A stretch of DNA of 21,981 bases from Wenzhouxiangellaceae bacterium (GTDB lineage Bacteria; Pseudomonadota; Gammaproteobacteria; Xanthomonadales; Wenzhouxiangellaceae). This document shows, one piece after another, positions 6,865-13,567 of the stretch (its first letter is position 1; the number at the start of each line of letters is the position of its first letter). The notes under the pieces were generated by a model, which saw nothing but the letters and a program-made list of their open reading frames with translations, was not told the origin of the DNA and did no database searches. Location: NCBI GenBank assembly GCA_023258355.1, contig JALQZL010000002.1, forward strand, positions 15,009 through 36,989, written 5' to 3'. The position numbers and the translations under genes are program-made.

Positions 6865-9006
6865 ATGAAGTTACGCCTTTTACTAGGTTCTTTGGTATCG
6901 GCGCTTGTGCTCGCAGCCTGTGGCGGCAGCTCAACTGTTGATCGTGCAGTTCCACAAACACCCGCAACCAATCCTGGTGGTGGCCCCGTGACTGCGGTGA
7001 TCACTGCTGAGTTTGATCCTGCTAACGGCATTTTACCGTTTCCGAATAACCTCTTACTGTCTGGATCTGGTGATCTGACATTAAACCCACCGGTTGCCGA
7101 CCCCACCGATTTCAGCGATCCCGCCGTTGCGCTTAGCGCGCTGGATGGCTTCGGCACGGTGGCCCCTTGGAGTTTCTCTTTCGACAAACCGATTGATCCT
7201 GGCACGGTTGTTCCGGGTAGCTCTGTCCGCCTATTTGAGGTGCAAATGGTGTTTGGCACGATTGCTGTTCAATCTGTGGTTCGGGAGCTGACGCCGGTTG
7301 CCGAATACGTGGCTGTGGCGGCCAGTGCCAACAGTGTGGCGATCGTACCCACCACACCGTTGAAAGAAATGACTGCCTATATGGCCGTGGTTACCAACGG
7401 TATTACGGATCAAGCAGGCAATGCAGCGACACCGTCGCAAACCTATTTCCTGACAAAGCAGACAACACCTTTGGTAGATCCTGCGGGCGTGTCAACAGAG
7501 CCTTTGCTCCCCAACTCGTCGGCGCAAGCGCTTGAGCCACTGCGTCAGTTGACGAACGCGCAAGAGGCTGCTGCGGCGTCTCAGGGCATTGCGAAAGATG
7601 ATATTGTCTTGTCATTCACAGCAACGACCCAAGCAGTGACGCCTGTTCTCAGTGTGATTCGCTCACAGGCCCAAGCTACCTCTACTCAGATTGGACAGGT
7701 TTGCGCGGCACCGTCGGTGTGCTTGAGCACAGCGGATGTGCTGCCACCTGGCGCATCGCCAGGCATCGCCAACCTTTACATGGGTGTGATGCAAGTGCCT
7801 TATTACCTGGGCGTGCCGAGTGGAACTAACCCAACGGCGGCTTTGACTGATTTCTGGACAGCCGCACCTGGTGCGTATATCCCACCTTTTAGTGGCTTAG
7901 GGTTGGATCCCACCTCAACTAACGTGACGGTGGCTAATCCCATTCCAGTGAAAACCTCAGACCAAGTAATTCCGATGTTGATCACTGTGCCCAATGCGTC
8001 ATCTGGACGAGTCAAGCCGGCCGCAGGTTGGCCTGTCGTGATTTTCCAGCATGGCATCACGGGTAACCGGACCCAAGCATTGGCATTGGCTGACACCATG
8101 GCGTCGATCGGTTATGCCGTCGTATCCATTGACAAGCCACTGCATGGACTCACCGATCCAACCAATCCTTTGTATATCGAGAACACACCATTCGGCCCAT
8201 TGGCGAATGAGCGTACCTTCGACATGGATCTGCAAAACAATGCGACAGGGGCACCAGGCCCAGACGGCATTATTGATTCTTCGGGCGCTTGGTACGTGAA
8301 CCTCGGTAGCTTGCTGACTGCTCGGGATAACCTCAGACAATCTCAAGCTGATTTGTCCATTTTGGCGCTGAACATTCCAAGAATGGACATTGACGCGGAT
8401 GGTGTGGCTGACTTTGACGGTTCCAACATTAACTATGTTGGCTTGTCTCTCGGGTCGATGAATGGCATTCCATTCTTGGCAGTTGAGCCCACAGTGAGCA
8501 ACGCCGTGTTGTCTGTACCTGGTGGCGGTATCGCTCAACTACTCTCAGGCTCACAAACCTTTGGCCCTGTGATTCGTGCCGGTCTACAAGCGGCGGGTGT
8601 TGAACCAGACTCCGCTGACTACAATCAATTCTTGTTGATCGCTCAGACTGTGCTTGACTCAGCCGATCCCATTAACTGGGGTGCGTTGACTGCCCAGCAG
8701 AACAGTGTGTTGTTACAGCAAGTCAAAGATGACACTGTGGTGCCCAACGCGGTGGCCGGTGCGCCATTGGCAGGAACAGAGCCATTGATTCGTGTGATGG
8801 GCTTAGAGGCCATTACAGCAAGCACAACTGACCCATTGGGCATCCGCGGTGCGACGCGCATGATTCAAGGTGGGCACGGCTCATTGCTTGATCCATCAGC
8901 GGGCCCAGCGGTCACTGTTGAAATGCAGGGACAGGCAGCCAGCATGGTTGCCAGTGGTGGCGCCTCAGTGGTGATCAACAATTCGTCTGTGATCAAGACC
9001 GACTGA
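6865..9006 (+). CDS. VolA/Pla-1/cef-type surface lipase lipoprotein
   Basis: A 713-aa product; GGGGAGA sits about eight bases before the ATG. The N-terminus is a lipoprotein signal with lipobox L16-A17-A18-C19 followed by GGSS; the residues after Cys are not Asp, so outer-membrane sorting is expected. Residues about 45-150 (from AVITAEFDPANGILPFPNN) resemble the bacterial virulence-factor lipase N-terminal domain. The alpha/beta-hydrolase part shows an oxyanion-type H396-G in VIFQHGITG, the nucleophile elbow G-L-S528-L-G, an acidic candidate D622/D623 before TVVP, and the catalytic-His candidate H671 in GGHGS. Vibrio VolA is a surface lysophospholipase encoded with FadL and used for exogenous lipid uptake. 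Here the neighbour is a different outer-membrane protein, DUF1302, 15 bases downstream. The protein likely releases acyl chains from a lipid or ester substrate at the cell surface; the exact substrate is unknown. Confidence 0.88.
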   Translation: MKLRLLLGSLVSALVLAACGGSSTVDRAVPQTPATNPGGGPVTAVITAEFDPANGILPFPNNLLLSGSGDLTLNPPVADPTDFSDPAVALSALDGFGTVAPWSFSFDKPIDPGTVVPGSSVRLFEVQMVFGTIAVQSVVRELTPVAEYVAVAASANSVAIVPTTPLKEMTAYMAVVTNGITDQAGNAATPSQTYFLTKQTTPLVDPAGVSTEPLLPNSSAQALEPLRQLTNAQEAAAASQGIAKDDIVLSFTATTQAVTPVLSVIRSQAQATSTQIGQVCAAPSVCLSTADVLPPGASPGIANLYMGVMQVPYYLGVPSGTNPTAALTDFWTAAPGAYIPPFSGLGLDPTSTNVTVANPIPVKTSDQVIPMLITVPNASSGRVKPAAGWPVVIFQHGITGNRTQALALADTMASIGYAVVSIDKPLHGLTDPTNPLYIENTPFGPLANERTFDMDLQNNATGAPGPDGIIDSSGAWYVNLGSLLTARDNLRQSQADLSILALNIPRMDIDADGVADFDGSNINYVGLSLGSMNGIPFLAVEPTVSNAVLSVPGGGIAQLLSGSQTFGPVIRAGLQAAGVEPDSADYNQFLLIAQTVLDSADPINWGALTAQQNSVLLQQVKDDTVVPNAVAGAPLAGTEPLIRVMGLEAITASTTDPLGIRGATRMIQGGHGSLLDPSAGPAVTVEMQGQAASMVASGGASVVINNSSVIKTD

Positions 9007-9021
9007 CAGGGAGAATAGAAT

Positions 9022-10908
9022 ATGAAACGGTTTAAATTAAATCATTCTCGACAAGCGAAGCGCTTGCGCCCCTGCCTGTTGGCTGGTGCAGTTGCCCTAG
9101 CAATGTCGACACAGAACGTCCAAGCAGCTGACTTCAGCCGCGGCGACTTTTCCATTAATCTGGATACCACCATCAGCTACGGGGTGGGCATGCGCCTGAG
9201 TAACCGTGATGATGAACTTGTTGGTAAGTGGCGCTTTAATCCAGCAGTAGGCGCATTGCCTGTTTCTGCACAAATCGCGTCCACCGGTCGGTATTCCACA
9301 AACTCAGATGATGGCAACACCAACTTTGACCGTGGTGACTTGATTTTCAATGCGGCACGTATTACTTCAGAGTTGGATATTCGCTATGAGCGCTATGGTG
9401 CGTTTATTCGTGGAAACTACTTCTACGATTTCACGCTCAACAAGAAAGACTGGTTATCACAAGCAGCGAAAGACAAAGCGGGTGAGCGGGGACGTTTGCT
9501 GGATGCTTATGTCTTTGGTGACTTTGATGCACCGGGCGATCGTCTCTTGTCACTCCGCTTGGGTCGCCAAGTGGTGAGTTGGGGCGAATCGACGTTTATC
9601 CCCGGCGGCATCAATGCGATTAACCCAGCAGATATCACGGCGCTGAGAACAGCGGGCGCTGAACTTCGGGATGCTTTCTTGCCTCAGAACATGTTGTGGG
9701 GAAGCATTGATCTGACGCCAAGCCTTTCAATGGAAAGTGTGGTGCTGTTTGAATGGGATCCAATCGAAGCAGAGCCTGTTGGCACTTATTTCTCCACCAA
9801 TGACTTTGCGACAGCGGGCGGGCAATATGCCATGTTGAACTTCGGTTTGGTGCCTCAGCCTGTGCGTAACCCAGATCTCTTTGGGCCAGTGTGTGGCGGC
9901 GGAAACTTTGCTGGAAGTGACATTGGTCTTCCACCATCCTTGGTGGCTTTGGGTTGTAGCGCAGCGTTTCCGCGTGCCAAAGATAACCGACCAAAAGACA
10001 CCGGTCAGTGGGGTATCGCGCTCCGTTATTTTGCCTCTGAGCTAAATGACACAGAGTTTGGTGCTTACTACTTCCGCTATCACAGCCGTTTGCCAGTGTT
10101 GTCTGGTCAGGCAGTGAGCACCCCCTCACCCACCTCAGGTCGTGTGATCGTGGAGTATCCAGACGGTATCAACCTCTTCGGGCTGAGCTTCAACACCACG
10201 ATCCCAGGCGGCTGGTCAATGGCGGGTGAAGTCAGCTATCGGGACAACTTACCCATTCAGATTGATGATGTGGAATTGTTGTTTGCTGGTCTGTCACCGT
10301 TGAATGCGGCGATTCCAGCAGAATATGAACGTTTCCGCAGTCAGTTGGGTCAATACGCACCGGGCCAGTTTATTCAGGGTTACGAGCGTCAAGAGATGTC
10401 TCAAGCTCAGGTGACTTTCACCAAGCTCTTAGGCCCCAACAACTGGATCAACGCTGATCAGGTGGCGATGGTCGCCGAAGTGGGCGCGACTCACTTTTGG
10501 AATTTACCACCTCACAGTGTTTTGCGATTTGATGGTCCAGGCACTGACACAGGTGGTGGCCCTGACAGCTTTACTGGCGCCGGACGTAACCCAGTGACTA
10601 TCACAGGCTTCCCGACGAAGTTCAGTTGGGGTTACCGGATGGTGATTGCACCAACGTTTAACTCTGTGGCTGGCTCACCATTTAATGTGACACCACGCAT
10701 CGCATTTAACCATGATGTGAGTGGGGTCTCACCGGGCCCTGGCGGTAACTTCATCGAAGGCCGCAAGCAGGTCACTCTCGGTGTTACCGTGGACTATCAA
10801 GCCAAGTGGAGAGCAGGGTTTGCCTACACCAACTTCTTTGGTGCAGGCATTAATAACTTGCTCAGCGACCGAGACTTTGTCTCAGCGTCCATCAGCTACT
10901 CGTTCTAA
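9022..10908 (+). CDS. DUF1302 family outer-membrane protein
   Basis: A 628-aa protein preceded by GGGAG eight bases before the ATG. A long basic signal peptide ends near NVQA (about residue 35), and the mature chain starts ADFSRGDFSINLDTTISYG, the typical DUF1302 opening. The rest alternates aromatic/hydrophobic with polar residues, as in beta-strands, and ends in SASISYSF with a terminal Phe, a hallmark of BAM-inserted barrels. DUF1302 proteins are repeatedly found beside DUF1329 proteins and RND permeases and are thought to be FadL-like channels, but biochemical proof is limited as far as I know. It lies 15 bases after the lipase and its stop is just before the DUF1329 gene, so it is very likely co-transcribed. 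By analogy with VolA-FadL, it may admit the lipase products, or it may export the substrate carried by the RND pump. Confidence 0.9.
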   Translation: MKRFKLNHSRQAKRLRPCLLAGAVALAMSTQNVQAADFSRGDFSINLDTTISYGVGMRLSNRDDELVGKWRFNPAVGALPVSAQIASTGRYSTNSDDGNTNFDRGDLIFNAARITSELDIRYERYGAFIRGNYFYDFTLNKKDWLSQAAKDKAGERGRLLDAYVFGDFDAPGDRLLSLRLGRQVVSWGESTFIPGGINAINPADITALRTAGAELRDAFLPQNMLWGSIDLTPSLSMESVVLFEWDPIEAEPVGTYFSTNDFATAGGQYAMLNFGLVPQPVRNPDLFGPVCGGGNFAGSDIGLPPSLVALGCSAAFPRAKDNRPKDTGQWGIALRYFASELNDTEFGAYYFRYHSRLPVLSGQAVSTPSPTSGRVIVEYPDGINLFGLSFNTTIPGGWSMAGEVSYRDNLPIQIDDVELLFAGLSPLNAAIPAEYERFRSQLGQYAPGQFIQGYERQEMSQAQVTFTKLLGPNNWINADQVAMVAEVGATHFWNLPPHSVLRFDGPGTDTGGGPDSFTGAGRNPVTITGFPTKFSWGYRMVIAPTFNSVAGSPFNVTPRIAFNHDVSGVSPGPGGNFIEGRKQVTLGVTVDYQAKWRAGFAYTNFFGAGINNLLSDRDFVSASISYSF

Positions 10909-10925
10909 TGCGGAGGTCTCAGACT

Positions 10926-12359
10926 ATGAATCATTTAAATTATCTTAGAAGCAAAGCCCTCACGTCGTTGGGGCTAGGCCTCCTCATCACCAGCGTGTCC
11001 ATTGGATCAGTGATGGCTCAAGACGGTGCGGTACCGGCAGAACAAGGGGATTACATTATCCCCAAAACCGCCGAAAACGTGGCTCGCCTTGGCCAAGACT
11101 TGACGCCAATGGGTTCAATCCGTGCGGGTAACGAAGAAGGCACGATTCCTGCTTGGGAAGGCGGCTTAGGTCAAGATGACTGGCCTGCTGGCTATGAAAA
11201 AGGCATGCGTCACCCCAATCCATTTGCAGATGATCAGCCATTGTTCGTGATCACGGGTGAAAACTACATGGAGTACGCCGATCATTTGTCAGCTGGGCAG
11301 AAGGCGACGTTTGAGCGTTATCCAGACAGCTACTACATGCGCGTCTACCCGACACGCCGGAGTGCATCATTCCCAGAGCGCATCTATGAGAAAACCATAG
11401 AAAATGCCAGTACTGGGCGCTTGGTCTCTAATGGTGAAGGTGTCGTGGATGCGGCCGAAGGTTTCCCTTTCCCACTGCCGCAGAATGCTTATGAGCTGAT
11501 GTGGAATCACAAACTCAAGTACAAAGGCTCAGGCGGTATTCGCTATAACAACCAAGTGGCGCCCACGGCAAGTGGCGACTTCCAGTTGGTGAAGTTACGT
11601 GAAGAGCTATTGGGTCTGTACTACATCCCAGGCACCACGGTAGAAGAGACCGGCAACATCTTGTTGTACTTCTTCCAAGAGGTCGAGTCACCCGCCCGTT
11701 TGGCCGGCAACATCTTGCTCGTGCATGAGACGCTGAACCAAATGGAGCAACCTCGCCAAGCGTGGATTTATAACCCTGGCCAACGTCGTGTCCGTCGGGC
11801 GCCTAATGTGGCTTATGACAACCCAGGTACAGCCTCAGATGGTCTTCGCACAAACGACATGACTGACATGTTCAATGGTGCAATGGATCGATTTGACTGG
11901 CGAGTGGTGGGCAAGCGCGAGATGTATGTGCCATACAACGCCTATGACGCCCACAGCGGTGATCTCCAGCCTGAAGATTTGGTCCGTCCTGGCCACTTAA
12001 ACCCAGAGTACATGCGCTATGAGCTCCACCGCGTATGGGTTGTAGAAGCCACTTTGAAAGACGGTACGCGTCATATCAACTCAAGACGTACTTATTATCT
12101 TGATGAAGACAGTTATCAAATCGTCTTGATTGATCACTATGATTCACGCGGTCAGTTGTGGCGTGCTTCAGAGGCACACACCATCAATTACTATGATGTG
12201 CCCACCTACTGGAGCAGCATCGAGACACACATGGATCTTTTGTCAGGACGCTATGTTGCCACTGGCATCGATAACCAAGACCCTGTGAATACATTTAACA
12301 TGGAGTTGTCTGATAGTGACTATACGCCACAAGCGTTGCGGACTCGCGGTCGTCGCTAG
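10926..12359 (+). CDS. DUF1329 family periplasmic protein (LolA/LolB-like superfamily)
   Basis: 477 aa from the ATG at 10926, chosen because GGAGG (10912-10916) is nine bases upstream. An in-frame ATG at 10908 overlaps the previous stop but would add MRRSQT and has no clear site. The signal peptide ends near SVMAQ (residue 29). The mature start (IPKTAENVARLGQDLTPMG, then AGNEEGTIPAWEGGL) is the diagnostic DUF1329 pattern. The C-terminal part (WVVEATLKDGTRHINSRRTY, then DSYQIVLIDHYDSRGQLWR) resembles the beta-sheet repeats of LolA/LolB-like lipid carriers, to which I recall the family being assigned. A periplasmic carrier between an outer-membrane channel and an RND permease is therefore plausible but inferred. 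A strong hairpin follows the stop. Confidence 0.9.
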   Translation: MNHLNYLRSKALTSLGLGLLITSVSIGSVMAQDGAVPAEQGDYIIPKTAENVARLGQDLTPMGSIRAGNEEGTIPAWEGGLGQDDWPAGYEKGMRHPNPFADDQPLFVITGENYMEYADHLSAGQKATFERYPDSYYMRVYPTRRSASFPERIYEKTIENASTGRLVSNGEGVVDAAEGFPFPLPQNAYELMWNHKLKYKGSGGIRYNNQVAPTASGDFQLVKLREELLGLYYIPGTTVEETGNILLYFFQEVESPARLAGNILLVHETLNQMEQPRQAWIYNPGQRRVRRAPNVAYDNPGTASDGLRTNDMTDMFNGAMDRFDWRVVGKREMYVPYNAYDAHSGDLQPEDLVRPGHLNPEYMRYELHRVWVVEATLKDGTRHINSRRTYYLDEDSYQIVLIDHYDSRGQLWRASEAHTINYYDVPTYWSSIETHMDLLSGRYVATGIDNQDPVNTFNMELSDSDYTPQALRTRGRR

Positions 12360-12395
12360 ACACTCTGTATGAGTTAAGTTTGTCGGTTAATGGGT

Positions 12396-12418
12396 GGCCG
12401 ACCTCTATGAGGTCGGCC
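12396..12418 (+). terminator. Perfect hairpin in the gap after the DUF1329 gene
   Basis: A 10-bp perfect stem, GGCCGACCTC (12396-12405) with GAGGTCGGCC (12409-12418), closes on a TAT loop. It is GC-rich and sits 37 bases after the stop, but what follows (TACTTAAATC) is not a true U-tract. It may be a partial terminator, an attenuator, or a 3'-end stabilizer that keeps the first three genes expressed above the last two. Confidence 0.5.
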
Positions 12419-12442
12419 TACTTAAATCAAGAAGCAGGGTGA

Positions 12443-12469
12443 TTGAGTCTCGGGTCCTGCCCATATAAG
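12443..12469 (+). promoter_or_regulatory. Weak candidate internal promoter before the YCF48-like gene
   Basis: TTGAGT (12443-12448) and TATAAG (12464-12469) are separated by 15 bases, shorter than ideal. The -10 is a five-of-six match. This could reinitiate transcription after the hairpin upstream. The evidence is weak. Confidence 0.22.
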
Positions 12470-12520
12470 CGAGTCAACGTCATCCACTTCCTGCCACTTT
12501 CCTAACTAGGATCGGCTTGT

Positions 12521-13567
12521 ATGGATAATCGCTCTGTCTCTGTCAAATTATTTAGTCTTTGGCTGGCACTCTCCTGGATTGGCATTCAGCCATCCAACGC
12601 ACAAGAAGAAATTCTTCCACGTCCGGCTTACCACGCGCCGAAAGCGTCAGAGGCCATGGCATTGGATTTGGTCGCTACCGAGTCTGGTTGGATCGCCGTG
12701 GGCGAGCGAGGTCATGTTCTACTCTCCGAAAATGGTGAGCAATGGACGCAAGCTGAGTTTGTTCCTGTGCAATCAACACTGACCAAGGTGAGCGCAGCAG
12801 GTGGGCATTTATGGGCCGTTGGACACGACGCCACCATTATTCATAGTCACGATGGGGGTCAGACCTGGGACTTGCAATGGTTTTCACCCGAGCTCGAGCA
12901 ACCTTTCTTGGATGTCTTCTTCCATGACCGTCTCAATGGTTTAGCCATCGGTGCCTATGGTATCTATCTGACCACTGATGATGGCGGCCAGACTTGGCAA
13001 GAGCGCAACATGGCGGAATTGGTCATCTCAGAAGCGATTGATTGGGATGCCATTGAACGTCAAATGATGGCTGACGATCCAGATGGTATGGGGTTTGATC
13101 GGGGGTGCTATGAGTTTATGGAATGTCATCTAAATGCTTTCTTAAAGCTCGATGAGAACCGATATATGATTGCCGCCGAGCGAGGCTATGGTTTTCGTAC
13201 GTTCGATGGTGGTAACAATTGGGAGGCTTTCCGATTTAGCTACGCAGGCTCCATGTTCGGCCTGGTTCCCACGGCAGATGGCATCTTGGCTTTCGGCTTG
13301 CGAGGTCAAGTCCAATATAGTCCTGACTTTGGTGATACCTGGCAGTTGCTCGACTCGCCAACCCAATCCACCTTACTTGATGGGGTGGTCCAAGGTGATG
13401 GCACAGTCTTAATGGTCGGTGCTGGCGCAGCCCGTCTTCGATATGATCCTAGAACAGAATCGTTTGAATTAACTGAAGACAGGCTGGGGGATGCGTTTGC
13501 AGCTGTGGCGCTTACGCAAAGTGGAGAGGCTATTTATGCTGGTGAGGCGGGCCTAAGTCATGAATAA
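12521..13567 (+). CDS. YCF48/Asp-box (BNR-like) beta-propeller protein, exported
   Basis: A 348-aa product with AGGA about nine bases before the ATG. The signal peptide ends near QPSNA (residue 27). Several Asp-box loops are visible: SENGEQW near residue 69, SHDGGQTW near 109, TDDGGQTW near 152, TFDGGNNW and SPDFGDTW. This is the pattern of the YCF48-like/BNR seven-bladed propeller. An acidic insertion at about 171-205 carries Cys196 and Cys202. YCF48 itself assists photosystem II assembly; in non-photosynthetic bacteria similar proteins occur next to RND permeases with DUF1302/DUF1329, where an accessory role in the envelope complex is inferred. The last eight bases overlap the RND gene (ATGAATAA), so the two products are probably made in step. 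Confidence 0.85.
   Translation: MDNRSVSVKLFSLWLALSWIGIQPSNAQEEILPRPAYHAPKASEAMALDLVATESGWIAVGERGHVLLSENGEQWTQAEFVPVQSTLTKVSAAGGHLWAVGHDATIIHSHDGGQTWDLQWFSPELEQPFLDVFFHDRLNGLAIGAYGIYLTTDDGGQTWQERNMAELVISEAIDWDAIERQMMADDPDGMGFDRGCYEFMECHLNAFLKLDENRYMIAAERGYGFRTFDGGNNWEAFRFSYAGSMFGLVPTADGILAFGLRGQVQYSPDFGDTWQLLDSPTQSTLLDGVVQGDGTVLMVGAGAARLRYDPRTESFELTEDRLGDAFAAVALTQSGEAIYAGEAGLSHE

Noticed and set aside
7999..8538. 179-codon open frame on the minus strand
   Set aside because: It lies wholly within the lipase gene, whose motifs (lipobox, GLSLG, GGHGS) establish the plus-strand frame.
9635..10129. 164-codon open frame on the minus strand inside the DUF1302 gene
   Set aside because: Low-complexity His/Gln/Cys-rich translation with no recognizable domain; a shadow frame.
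10908..10926. ATG at 10908 overlapping the DUF1302 stop as the DUF1329 start
   Set aside because: GGAGG at 10912-10916 is ideally spaced for the ATG at 10926, which also gives a cleaner signal peptide.
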